Positions 1-6,084 of a stretch of DNA of 14,556 nt are shown piece by piece. Numbering within the stretch: the first letter of the stretch is position 1; the number at the start of each line of letters is the position of its first letter. Made by a program: the position numbers and the translations under genes. The notes under the pieces are model-generated. The model did not search any database and was not told where the DNA came from. It was given only the letters and a program-made list of their open reading frames with translations. Origin of the DNA: CAZEGC01 sp964511635 (GTDB taxonomy: Bacteria; Patescibacteriota; Saccharimonadia; Saccharimonadales; Saccharimonadaceae); the NCBI GenBank assembly GCA_964511635.1, contig CAZEGC010000019.1, positions 1 through 14,556 of the forward strand, given 5' to 3'.

Positions 1-77
1 TTGAGAGTGGTAACTAGGGAGAGCTTGGGAGATAAGGTGGAGGTGTGAGAGTTGTTTTTGTTTAGTTTAGTGCTCAT
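1..77 (-). CDS. 5' end of an unidentified gene (partial, runs off the window)
   Basis: An ATG at 77-75 on the minus strand opens a frame that stays open for 25 codons to the window edge. The visible residues begin MSTKLNKNNSHTST and continue SPKLSLVTTL, a polar Ser/Thr/Asn/Lys-rich N terminus. There is no Shine-Dalgarno sequence. A promoter matching those of other genes here lies just upstream: TTGCAA at 112-117, a 17-bp spacer and TATACT at 89-94, which places the transcription start about 5 bases before the ATG. The gene sits directly behind the rpsT terminator and reads the same way. I do not recognise the product. The frame is short, so the case rests mainly on the promoter. Confidence 0.5.
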   Translation of the reverse strand, partial: MSTKLNKNNSHTSTLSPKLSLVTTL

Positions 78-88
78 GCTTAGAGCTT

Positions 89-117
89 AGTATAACTAGG
101 GGGGTTGGGGGTTGCAA
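89..117 (-). promoter_or_regulatory. Promoter for the partial gene at 1-77
   Basis: TTGCAA (112-117) and TATACT (89-94) on the minus strand are separated by exactly 17 bp. The -10 ends 11 bases before the ATG at 77, predicting a very short leader. The spacer is unusual: it contains runs of six and five C on this strand (G runs on the plus strand, 98-110). Confidence 0.6.
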
Positions 118-119
118 GC

Positions 120-153
120 AAAAACCCGCACCTTAGGTATAAAGAAGCGGGCT
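120..153 (-). terminator. Intrinsic terminator of rpsT
   Basis: Downstream of the rpsT stop, the minus strand carries CCCGC (147-151) and GCGGG (125-129). The stem extends by a G-U and an A-T pair, and the loop holds a small inner ACC/GGT stem. It is followed at once by five U (AAAAA at 120-124 on the plus strand). This is a standard rho-independent terminator, and it insulates rpsT from the gene starting at 77. Confidence 0.8.
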
Positions 154-172
154 GGTGTTACGAAAATGCTGG

Positions 173-589
173 TTATTTATCAGTTTTTTTGGTGGTAGTT
201 TTCTTGGCAGCTGGTTTTTTAGCTGCAGCTGTTTTAGTGGTACTGGCAGTTTTAGCAGGCGCTTTTTTAGCAGCTGGCTTTTTGCTGGCTGTCGTAGCTT
301 TGGCTGGTGTGGTTTTAGCTGCAGCTTTCTTGGCTGGTGCTAGTTTAACGCCAGATTCTCGGGCTAGTGTAGAGAGCTGGCTTTTGCGGCGAGCAGCAGT
401 GTTTTTCTTGAGCAAGTTCTTTTTAACAGCAGTATCTAGCTGGCTGTGAGCTTTTGCCAGGGTGGCGCTGCTAGGCTTTGCAATAAATGCCTTGGTAGCA
501 AGTTTGATGTCGCGTTTTAGTCCAACGTTGCGATCGCGTCTTTTAGCGGTCTGCTTCATACGTTTGACGGCTGATTTAATGATTGGCAT
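173..589 (-). CDS. rpsT: 30S ribosomal protein S20 with a long Lys/Ala-rich tail
   Basis: S20 is a primary binder of 16S rRNA in the small ribosomal subunit. Residues 1 to about 78 match the all-helical S20 core: a basic start (MPIIKSAVKRMKQTAKRRDRN), then helices with AHSQLDTAVKKNLLKKNTAARRKSQL. The family is usually 85-90 residues, but this protein has 138. Residues about 84-138 form an added tail of AKK, PAKK and APAK-type repeats, like histone H1 or HU-type tails and probably disordered. The ATG at 589-587 is preceded by AAGAGGA (594-600) at suitable spacing. The gene has its own promoter and terminator and is monocistronic. S20 identity is secure; the tail's role is unknown, though extra nucleic-acid contacts are a reasonable inference. 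Confidence 0.95.
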   Translation of the reverse strand: MPIIKSAVKRMKQTAKRRDRNVGLKRDIKLATKAFIAKPSSATLAKAHSQLDTAVKKNLLKKNTAARRKSQLSTLARESGVKLAPAKKAAAKTTPAKATTASKKPAAKKAPAKTASTTKTAAAKKPAAKKTTTKKTDK

Positions 590-636
590 AGGGTCCTCTT
601 TGAAGTTAATAAGTTTATTATTACAATCAAAGCGTA

Positions 637-665
637 ATTATAGGGGAAAACCTCTAGGTTGTAAA
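637..665 (-). promoter_or_regulatory. rpsT promoter
   Basis: On the minus strand, TTTACA (660-665) and a perfect TATAAT (637-642) have a 17-bp spacer. The predicted start is near 630, leaving a leader of about 40 bases that holds the Shine-Dalgarno sequence AAGAGGA. It lies back to back with the plus-strand promoter at 683-712. Confidence 0.75.
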
Positions 666-682
666 GAGTCTGGCTGGATTTC

Positions 683-712
683 TTGACTGGGGAAAACCAC
701 TTATGCTACAGT
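683..712 (+). promoter_or_regulatory. Promoter of the DHH-like gene
   Basis: TTGACT (683-688), an 18-bp spacer and TACAGT (707-712) preceded by TGC, an extended -10. The predicted transcript starts near 719. This argues against a coding start at the TTG of 683 and for the ATG at 752. It is divergent from the rpsT promoter, with 17 bp between the two -35 boxes. Confidence 0.6.
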
Positions 713-751
713 GAAGGCAAACTACAGCCAGAAACAAAAATAGGAAAAACT

Positions 752-2704
752 ATGAACGACACCAGCAATGCAAAGCAAAAGATTGTTGAGAAAATCAAGG
801 ACAGCAGCAATATTCTGGTGACCGTCAGTACTAATCCCAGCGTGGATGAGTTATCTGCAGCACTGGGACTTACGGCCATGCTAAATAAATTAAAAAAGCA
901 TGCCACTGCCGTTGTTAGTGGTGACATTCCGCCAGCAATTGATTTTCTAGAACCTGGAAAGACGTTTGAAAATAGTGTCGATAGTTTGCGTGACTTCATA
1001 GTGGCGCTCGACAAGGAAAAAGCCGACCATCTGCGATATAAGGTAGAAGGTGAAGTGGTTAAAATATTTATAACACCGTATAAAACCACCATAGATGAAA
1101 GCGACCTTGAATTCAGTCAAGGTGACTACAACGTAGAGTTAGTGTTGGCGCTAGGTGTAAAAGATAGCGACAATTTAGACCGTGCACTGTCAGCTCATGG
1201 ACGAATTTTGCATGACGCGACAGTGGCAACCCTGGATGCAGGCAATGAAAAAAGTACACTAGGCAGCATTGATTGGCACGATGAAAAGGCCAGTAGTTTA
1301 AGTGAAATGCTAGTTAGTCTTAGCGAAGCTCTTAAAACTGATAAGCCGATTTTGGATGAACAGATTGCGACCGCCTTCCTTACTGGCATTGTGGCCGCTA
1401 CTGATCGATTTAGTAATGAACGTACTAGTTCGCGTGTTATGACCATGGCAGCCCAGCTTATGGCGGCTGGCGCCAATCAGCAGGCAATAGCGGCTAAGCT
1501 AGAAGAAGCACATGAAATAAATCAAACTGACGAAGATGATAAAGGCTCTAATTCAGACGGTAGCACTAGTCTATCTGAGGATAAGCCCACAAAACTTGAT
1601 CGCAAACCAAAAGAAAAAAAGCCAGTCAAAAAAAATAAAGATGAAGTTGATGAAACTGGCGCACTTCACATTTCACACGAAAAACAGGGTGACCTAGATG
1701 AAGTTAGTAAGCAAACCGTAGAAGAGAACCAACAGGCCGCAACCGACGCGATTGAGAGTAGGCTAAAAGAGCAGCAACTTGCTGCTAGCACTAATGCCGG
1801 CGAAGAGGCGGCAAAATCAGCCGAAGATGAACTAGCAGCACAACTAAAGTCAGTTGCTCCGGCGGCTGCAAGTTCAACTCCTACAGTAGAAGATATTCAG
1901 AAAGATGTGGCTAACGCGAGTGCCGCAATTGATCAGGCGGCCGAGCAGCCAGTAGCCTCGCCGAGCGATGAATTACCGCCTGTATCGCAAACTCCTGAAC
2001 AGGCCCTTCAGGGCGCCGTTGCCCATGATGTTTGGAAAAATAACCAGAACTCGGGTCCACCGGCTTTTGGCGGTACGCTAAATGCCACCACCGAGCAGGC
2101 TGCCGATGATAAGCGCCGCGAGGAAGAGTCGGATAAAAACCGAAGCATTTTATCGCACAAGGGTGAATACGTTGGTAGTTCGCAGCCTAACTTCGAACCC
2201 TCGCCCCTAAATGGATCTATCGCTCCGTCTAGTCAGCCTCCGACTGTGGATGTATTTGGTGGCCCTCCTGGCGGCAGTGATTCGCCGCCATCAGGTAAGG
2301 GTGTAGACTTATCACCAGTGAGTGAGCAGAGCCTACCTGAAGTCTCAGATGCACCAGTAATGCAGCCACCGAGTCAAACGCTTGAGGAGCTTGATTTAGA
2401 AAATCGGTCTATGCAACCTGACTCTAATGAGGCTAGGGCAGCAGTAGATGCAGCCTTGGACTCTTCTAGCGCTACCCCGCAGCAGCCTGTCGCACCGCCG
2501 GTAGAAAATTTTGCGCCCGAAGCTCCTCCGGTGCCGCCGATGCCAGATTTCTCAACTCTTCCGCCTCTTCCAGGTGATGCTAGTGGGCCGAGCGAACTAG
2601 CCCCAGAAAATTTAGGCAATATATTTGCTCAACCTAATGACCAAGCTCCGGTTCAAAACCAAGAACCACCCGCGCCGGGGCAGTTTCGAATTCCTGGTCA
2701 ATAA
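752..2704 (+). CDS. DHH-phosphoesterase-like protein with degenerate active site and long disordered tail
   Basis: 650 residues from the ATG at 752, which follows AGGA (742-745). The frame is open from 683, but that TTG lies in the promoter. Residues 15-255 resemble the NrnA/GdpP DHH fold: ILVTVSTNPSVDELSAALGL (21-40) sits where HxxPDxDAxGS belongs, and ATLDAGNEKSTLGSI (159-173), followed by EKASSLSEML, sits where the DHH strand and helix belong. TGIVAATDRF (211-220) matches the last metal-site motif. Most metal ligands are changed: the first His and Asp read Ser26 and Ser30, and DHH reads D162-A-G; Asp32 and Asp218 remain. No DHHA1 domain is seen. Residues about 256-650 are charged, then Ala/Gln-rich, then Pro-rich, and look disordered. 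No signal peptide or membrane segment is seen. Nucleotidase activity seems unlikely; a binding or scaffold role is possible. The fold assignment is by eye. Confidence 0.75.
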   Translation: MNDTSNAKQKIVEKIKDSSNILVTVSTNPSVDELSAALGLTAMLNKLKKHATAVVSGDIPPAIDFLEPGKTFENSVDSLRDFIVALDKEKADHLRYKVEGEVVKIFITPYKTTIDESDLEFSQGDYNVELVLALGVKDSDNLDRALSAHGRILHDATVATLDAGNEKSTLGSIDWHDEKASSLSEMLVSLSEALKTDKPILDEQIATAFLTGIVAATDRFSNERTSSRVMTMAAQLMAAGANQQAIAAKLEEAHEINQTDEDDKGSNSDGSTSLSEDKPTKLDRKPKEKKPVKKNKDEVDETGALHISHEKQGDLDEVSKQTVEENQQAATDAIESRLKEQQLAASTNAGEEAAKSAEDELAAQLKSVAPAAASSTPTVEDIQKDVANASAAIDQAAEQPVASPSDELPPVSQTPEQALQGAVAHDVWKNNQNSGPPAFGGTLNATTEQAADDKRREEESDKNRSILSHKGEYVGSSQPNFEPSPLNGSIAPSSQPPTVDVFGGPPGGSDSPPSGKGVDLSPVSEQSLPEVSDAPVMQPPSQTLEELDLENRSMQPDSNEARAAVDAALDSSSATPQQPVAPPVENFAPEAPPVPPMPDFSTLPPLPGDASGPSELAPENLGNIFAQPNDQAPVQNQEPPAPGQFRIPGQ

Positions 2705-2787
2705 GCAATCTAGTTAAAATTAATTTGGCTCGCCGCAGAAGGAGTAAGTCATTAGTTCGATTCCTCTGTAGGGTCGGTGTGTAATTT

Positions 2788-2823
2788 AAAAAACTCCAGA
2801 ACTTGCGGATGTACATCTGGGAG
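2788..2823 (-). terminator. Intrinsic terminator of the PIG-L gene
   Basis: Read on the minus strand, CTCCCAGA (2816-2823) pairs with TCTGGAG (2794-2800), with one bulged base and a 15-base loop. Six U follow directly (AAAAAA at 2788-2793). It lies 23 bases past the stop of the deacetylase gene. On the plus strand a T-run occurs only about 13 bases after the stem, so any effect on the convergent upstream gene would be weak. Confidence 0.75.
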
Positions 2824-2845
2824 TATTATCGGGTCTTTTTGGTGT

Positions 2846-3532
2846 TCAATATTTTAAGACCATAAAATGGTTCACCGCTACCCGATCACCTAGGCGCGTG
2901 ATGTGAGACTCACCGTCGCTGCGCTGAGTGTTGTGGCAGCGCATGATTTTATAGACTTCATCCACAACTTCGCGGGCATCGATTATCTCATCGATTTCAT
3001 GTGGCTCACGGCCGCGTTCCATATAGACAAAGTCCGTATTAGGCTCGGGGGAGTGTTCTTTTGGAATGCAAATTAAACGAATTCGCGACATTGGTAATTT
3101 ACTTTGAAGTTTAGAAAATACAAAACATGTCGCCCGAGCGGCGACGATATGATCGATGTGGCCGGTAATGCCATTCAGGTCGTTGCTCATAAGCTCAATT
3201 TCATAGGGGCCGGTGACCTGATTAGCGATCTGGGTGATGATTTGTTCAATCTGTTTTGTAATTAATTGGAAGTCAGTATTATTTAATTTGCCATCTTCAT
3301 ATCCTAGGTAGTGCATGCTGCTAGCATTTATAAGTTTACCGGCTGCGCGCCACTCATTAAGGCGCACTGACTTTAGGTCGTCGAGGTTGTCGGGGTTTGA
3401 GCCATTTTCGCCAGCCGTTAGAGTAATTAAATGCAGATTTGTACCAGCACGCGTTTCAAGCAGCAATGTGCCGCTTGGACCGAATGCTTCGTCATCTGGG
3501 TGGGCGAAAATCGCAAACAGAATCTTTTTCAT
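2846..3532 (-). CDS. PIG-L family (LmbE-like) zinc deacetylase
   Basis: 228 residues from the ATG at 3532. PIG-L/LmbE proteins are zinc-dependent N-deacetylases acting mostly on GlcNAc-type or related small-molecule amides. The zinc motif AHPDDE is at residues 10-15 in MKKILFAIFAHPDDEAFGPS, with Asp13/Asp14 the usual ligand and base, and the second motif HIDH is at 125-128. Between them TLTAGENGS and SVRLNEWRAAGKLI match the family core. No signal peptide is visible, so it is probably cytoplasmic. The frame is open further upstream to 3604, but that would overlap truB and the protein clearly begins at MKKIL. There is no Shine-Dalgarno sequence; a TATACT box ends 6 bases before the ATG. Substrate cannot be told from sequence, since the mycothiol, bacillithiol and lipid branches all share these motifs. 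Confidence 0.88.
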   Translation of the reverse strand: MKKILFAIFAHPDDEAFGPSGTLLLETRAGTNLHLITLTAGENGSNPDNLDDLKSVRLNEWRAAGKLINASSMHYLGYEDGKLNNTDFQLITKQIEQIITQIANQVTGPYEIELMSNDLNGITGHIDHIVAARATCFVFSKLQSKLPMSRIRLICIPKEHSPEPNTDFVYMERGREPHEIDEIIDAREVVDEVYKIMRCHNTQRSDGESHITRLGDRVAVNHFMVLKY

Positions 3533-3538
3533 ACGTTT

Positions 3539-3567
3539 AGTATAATGGACTAATATGAATGTGGAAA
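3539..3567 (-). promoter_or_regulatory. Leaderless promoter of the PIG-L gene, overlapping the truB -10
   Basis: On the minus strand, TATACT (3539-3544) is preceded by a weak -35, TTTCCA (3562-3567), at 17 bp. Only 6 bases separate the -10 from the ATG at 3532, so transcription should begin at or next to the A of ATG. The box shares bases 3541-3544 with the plus-strand TATAAT of truB. Confidence 0.6.
3541..3546 (+). promoter_or_regulatory. Leaderless -10 box of truB
   Basis: A perfect TATAAT ends 8 bases before the truB ATG at 3555, and no Shine-Dalgarno sequence lies between. No convincing -35 is seen at 16-18 bp (the sequence there is CAGAAT or similar). The box overlaps the divergent TATACT of the PIG-L gene. 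Confidence 0.6.
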
Positions 3568-4217
3568 TAAATGATGGAATCATGCTAGTCGACAAGCCAG
3601 CCAATATGACGAGCTTCGGTGTAGTGGCGCGAGTGCGACGTAGGTTGTCTCAGGCTCAGGGCAAAAAGGTTAAAGTTGGCCATACCGGTACGCTCGATCC
3701 GTTTGCGACAGGGCTAATGATTTTAGTGATTGGCAAAGAATGTAAAAATGCCGGTAAGTATAGCAAACTCGATAAAAAGTATGTGGCAACGATAACACTA
3801 GGCAAGACTAGCACGACTGGCGACCCGGAGGGCGAACTGTCGGACGTGTCTAGCAGGCAGCCGACTTTGGACGAAGTTAACAAAGTGCTAGATAGTTTTA
3901 GGGGTGAGATTACACAAACTCCGCCACAATTTTCAGCCATCAAAGTTGGCGGCAGACGGGCGTATAAGTTAGCTCGCGAAGGTCAGACGGTTAAAATCCC
4001 ACCGCGAATAGTAACAATTTATAGTTTAAAACTGCTAGCTTATAACTATCCCAATCTAGAGATACGTGTGCATGTTTCAAGTGGTACATATATCCGCTCA
4101 CTAGCCGAAGATATCGGCAAGTCACTAGCCACTGGCGCATATTGTAGTACCCTGCGTCGCACAAAGATTGCTAAGTACGATGTAAAATATGCCGAGTCGT
4201 TGCCAGTTGACGATTAG
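3555..4217 (+). CDS. truB: tRNA pseudouridine(55) synthase TruB, short form
   Basis: TruB converts U55 in the T-loop of tRNAs to pseudouridine and helps tRNA folding. The opening GIMLVDKPANMTSFGVVARV and the catalytic block GHTGTLDPFATGLM are present, with catalytic Asp48 at the same number as in E. coli. KYVATITLG, QTPPQFSAIKVGGRRAYKLA and SGTYIRSLAEDIG cover the remaining motifs. At 220 residues it ends right after the catalytic domain; E. coli TruB has 314 because of a C-terminal PUA-type domain, absent here. The gene is divergent from the PIG-L gene and lies upstream of rpsO and pnp, its usual neighbours in many bacteria. The ATG at 3555 has no Shine-Dalgarno sequence and appears to be leaderless. 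Confidence 0.95.
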   Translation: MNVEINDGIMLVDKPANMTSFGVVARVRRRLSQAQGKKVKVGHTGTLDPFATGLMILVIGKECKNAGKYSKLDKKYVATITLGKTSTTGDPEGELSDVSSRQPTLDEVNKVLDSFRGEITQTPPQFSAIKVGGRRAYKLAREGQTVKIPPRIVTIYSLKLLAYNYPNLEIRVHVSSGTYIRSLAEDIGKSLATGAYCSTLRRTKIAKYDVKYAESLPVDD

Positions 4218-4221
4218 CATA

Positions 4222-4250
4222 TTGCGACATTAGCCGATAGATTGTATAAT
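4222..4250 (+). promoter_or_regulatory. Leaderless promoter of the 4258 gene
   Basis: TTGCGA (4222-4227), a 17-bp spacer and a perfect TATAAT (4245-4250). The GTG start at 4258 comes 7 bases after the -10, the usual position of the transcription start. Confidence 0.75.
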
Positions 4251-4257
4251 AGGGTTA

Positions 4258-4902
4258 GTGAATAGTTATGAAGGTTTACCAGCAGCAGTTTCTTTACTGC
4301 GGTTACGGATGCTAAGAAACGAGCGTCTGCTTGGAGTTATTACAGCTGGAGATGCCCCGTTAACGCTAGATGTAGCGCCAACTTCTGACGCTGTTAAGCG
4401 TACCGCTAGATTAATCAAGTGGCCCGAATATGATGAACCAATAACGCGTGAGGTTACGTATCAAAATGACGAAGATTTTGCATATTGGTTGACGCATAAG
4501 GACAGCAATCATAAGAAGGATTTAAATAATTTTTACTTTTATCTGCAGGCTAAGCCTGCGCGGCTTGATTCAAGGGGGAGAGCAAGATATTTGGTTGACG
4601 GAGTTTCAGATGGAAGCGAAAGTCTGATTGATTATGCTTACGGCTCGGCACCATTTTTAATTCGAGCGTATGCAGCTTTTCCTGACTTTATGACAGAGAC
4701 TAGAGAGCTCATGCAGGAAATCAGTAGCCCTGCTGAAATAGCAACAAATCCCGTGCTAGTAAGTGCGCTTCATACTTCTTATCATTTGCTCGCGAGACTA
4801 ATTCGGGCAGATGATGATTTTAAGCAAGCTAGAATACTTGGCGGTGAAGTGGGGCACTCACCTAGCATGATAGAGGATGCGCATTCCAGGTTGCGTGCTT
4901 GA
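4258..4902 (+). CDS. Hypothetical protein, 214 residues
   Basis: I do not recognise this protein. It begins at GTG 4258 (VNSYEGLPAAVSLLRLRM) and ends at TGA 4902. No Shine-Dalgarno sequence is present, and the start sits exactly where a transcript from the promoter at 4222-4250 should begin. An ATG at residue 18 would be an alternative start, but leaderless initiation favours the GTG. The protein is soluble-looking, with no membrane segment, signal peptide or cysteine. It has a β-like first third (ERLLGVITAGDAPLTLDVAP), a charged aromatic middle (DFAYWLTHKDSNHKKDLNNF) and a helical last third (YHLLARLIRADDDFKQARI). It lies between truB and rpsO, so a translation-related role is conceivable from position only. 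Coding status is well supported by its length, promoter and even codon use. Confidence 0.8.
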   Translation: MNSYEGLPAAVSLLRLRMLRNERLLGVITAGDAPLTLDVAPTSDAVKRTARLIKWPEYDEPITREVTYQNDEDFAYWLTHKDSNHKKDLNNFYFYLQAKPARLDSRGRARYLVDGVSDGSESLIDYAYGSAPFLIRAYAAFPDFMTETRELMQEISSPAEIATNPVLVSALHTSYHLLARLIRADDDFKQARILGGEVGHSPSMIEDAHSRLRA

Positions 4903-4905
4903 TCA

Positions 4906-4921
4906 AAACTACTAGTAGTTT
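4906..4921. repeat. 16-bp perfect palindrome after the 4258 gene
   Basis: AAACTACTAGTAGTTT is its own reverse complement and lies 3 bases after the stop at 4902. As RNA it gives a weak 6-bp, AT-rich stem with a CTAG loop. It has no U-tract on the plus strand and only a U4 on the minus strand, so I do not call it a terminator. A protein-binding site or weak end signal is possible. Confidence 0.4.
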
Positions 4922-5010
4922 CAAAAATCAATTTGACTCTTGCCTTACGGATAACTCCATATTGATAGTAGCTATACGCTAGTGGCCAGGCTGAATCTTG
5001 ACCTTTGTAC

Positions 5011-5039
5011 TTGAAGTATAGCTGATAAGTTGTTACAAT
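5011..5039 (+). promoter_or_regulatory. rpsO promoter, nearly leaderless
   Basis: TTGAAG (5011-5016), a 17-bp spacer and TACAAT (5034-5039) with an extended TGT just before it. The expected transcription start (about 5046) is 0-3 bases before the start codon, either the TTG at 5046 or the ATG at 5049. That leaves no room for the structured leader that S15 uses for self-repression in E. coli. Confidence 0.7.
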
Positions 5040-5048
5040 ACATTCTTG

Positions 5049-5315
5049 ATGATTACAAAAGACAAGAAATCTCAGGCGATAAAGACCGTGCAGCAGCACG
5101 ATGCCGATGTTGGTAGCCCACAGGCGCAGGTGTCAGTCCTGACTGAGCGCATCAAGGAAATTACCGAACACCTTAAGGGTAACAAGCACGATCACATGGC
5201 GCGTCGTGGTTTGATCCAGATGGTTGGTCGGCGCAAGCGCCTACTCAAATACTTGGAGCGAACTGATTTTGAAGGATACAAATCCCTCGTTGCCAAGCTC
5301 GGACTCCGCAAATAA
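5049..5315 (+). CDS. rpsO: 30S ribosomal protein S15
   Basis: S15 binds the central domain of 16S rRNA (helices 20-22) and seeds assembly of the small-subunit platform. The 88-residue protein has normal family length and carries the hallmark stretches GSPQAQVSVLTERIKEITEHL, HDHMARRGLIQMVGRRKRLL and YLERTDFEGYKSLV. I prefer the ATG at 5049; a TTG directly before it (5046) would add one residue. No Shine-Dalgarno sequence is present, and the -10 box ends 9 bases upstream. pnp usually follows rpsO directly; here a gene on the opposite strand lies between them. No clear terminator is seen after the stop at 5315. Confidence 0.96.
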   Translation: MITKDKKSQAIKTVQQHDADVGSPQAQVSVLTERIKEITEHLKGNKHDHMARRGLIQMVGRRKRLLKYLERTDFEGYKSLVAKLGLRK

Positions 5316-5321
5316 TTGGAA

Positions 5322-5366
5322 GCCACCTTCATTCAAGCTACCTTCGCTCCTTGAGTCGCTACCTTT
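5322..5366. repeat. Three short direct repeats between convergent genes
   Basis: GCCACCTTC (5322-5330), GCTACCTTC (5337-5345) and GCTACCTTT (5358-5366) lie in the 52-base gap between the tail-to-tail rpsO and membrane-protein genes. The spacing is uneven (15 and 21 bases). No intrinsic terminator could be found here for either gene. Confidence 0.35.
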
Positions 5367-5367
5367 G

Positions 5368-5955
5368 TTAGCTGATAGGCTCGGGGTTGCTTATGATACG
5401 CAGCAGTAGCTGCATATCATCAATTTGTACGCTCATTCCTTCATCACTGCAGGTGGCTTGAGCAGAATTGGTGTAGTATGTATAGCCATCAATCGGATTG
5501 CTTTCGTTGATTGGCGTGCCCTGAAGCTCTAATGGCTGCTCACCAGCGGCGGTATGCACGCGACTAATAGTTGCAAGTTTTCTGCCGTCCGGGGTGCTGC
5601 AACGCTGTCCCAGTGCCTCGACGCGGGCAGTAGAAAATTCATACGCTTCGTGGTTATTAATTGATTTGCGGTAGGTTATTCCACCCGTAGGCAAATCATA
5701 TTCAGAAATATCAAATTTTATACCCCAATCCTCAAGCACGATTGAATTTGATGAATCTTCCATTTCATCTTCGTCAGGGATTACTTCATCGTTTGTATTC
5801 TTAGTAATTTTAGGCTTAGTCGAAAAAGTCGCTTCGCCTTCGTCGGCGCCTATGCGTTGCCAGGCGATAATCCCTAGGGTCGCTGCAAGAGCAATGATTA
5901 AAGCTATAATTACCACGCTTTTGGTGCTTCCGATCTGTGTTTGATATCTTTTCAC
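5368..5955 (-). CDS. Small membrane-anchored protein of unknown function
   Basis: 195 residues from a GTG at 5955-5953. A short basic N terminus (KRYQTQIGSTKS) precedes one hydrophobic helix at about residues 13-31 (VVIIALIIALAATLGII). There is no lipobox, so this looks like an uncleaved N-terminal anchor with the rest outside. A low-complexity acidic linker (NDEVIPDEDEMEDSS, about 55-69) leads to a globular part from about 72 (VLEDWGIKFDISEYDLPTGG). Cys119 and Cys169 are the only cysteines and could form a disulphide outside the cell. The start has no Shine-Dalgarno sequence. TTAACA (5989-5994), an 18-bp spacer and GAGAAT (5965-5970) form a weak promoter 9 bases upstream. I do not recognise the family. 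It interrupts the usual rpsO-pnp pair on the opposite strand. Confidence 0.75.
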   Translation of the reverse strand: MKRYQTQIGSTKSVVIIALIIALAATLGIIAWQRIGADEGEATFSTKPKITKNTNDEVIPDEDEMEDSSNSIVLEDWGIKFDISEYDLPTGGITYRKSINNHEAYEFSTARVEALGQRCSTPDGRKLATISRVHTAAGEQPLELQGTPINESNPIDGYTYYTNSAQATCSDEGMSVQIDDMQLLLRIISNPEPIS

Positions 5956-5964
5956 TTAAGCCCC

Positions 5965-5994
5965 ATTCTCTTACAGTTTTTCAAGTTATGTTAA
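5965..5994 (-). promoter_or_regulatory. Candidate promoter of the membrane-protein gene
   Basis: On the minus strand, TTAACA (5989-5994) and GAGAAT (5965-5970) are 18 bp apart, and the -10 ends 9 bases before the GTG start. The -10 matches the consensus at only four of six positions, so this is a weaker call than the others. Confidence 0.4.
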
Positions 5995-6069
5995 TTAAAC
6001 CATTCTCACACACTTTGCTCAAGCAATATATAAAGAATGAGCGACGGCAGCCAATATAAGGACGCTACC

Positions 6070-6078
6070 TGGTATAAT
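6070..6078 (+). promoter_or_regulatory. pnp promoter (extended -10)
   Basis: TGG directly followed by a perfect TATAAT (6073-6078). No good -35 is visible at 16-18 bp, which extended -10 promoters tolerate. The predicted start is near 6085, giving pnp a leader of about 120 bases. Confidence 0.65.
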
Positions 6079-6084
6079 AGACCA

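Noticed and set aside
105..449. Long plus-strand frame opposite rpsT
   Set aside because: It is the antisense reading of the Lys/Ala-rich S20 tail, which produces a Leu/Ala/Val-rich false protein.
683..751. Upstream TTG start for the DHH-like gene
   Set aside because: That TTG is the -35 box of a plausible promoter, and the 23 added residues do not look like part of the domain. The ATG at 752 has AGGA in front.
2740..2780. tRNA-like piece with a T-loop motif (GTTCGATTCC)
   Set aside because: The bases around the loop do not form a T-stem, and no acceptor, D-arm or anticodon arm could be drawn. It could be a decayed tRNA, but nothing beyond the 10-base motif supports it.
3533..3604. N-terminal extension of the PIG-L protein to 3604
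   Set aside because: It would overlap the start of truB, and the family fold begins at MKKILFAIFAHPDD.
4900..4902. Alternative genetic code with TGA read as glycine (as in Gracilibacteria and Absconditabacteria)
   Set aside because: TGA ends the 4258 and PIG-L genes at sensible places, and none of the conserved genes contains an in-frame TGA where glycine is expected.
4906..4921. Terminator at the 16-bp palindrome after the 4258 gene
   Set aside because: The stem is AT-rich and has no U-tract on the sense strand. It is kept only as a palindrome.
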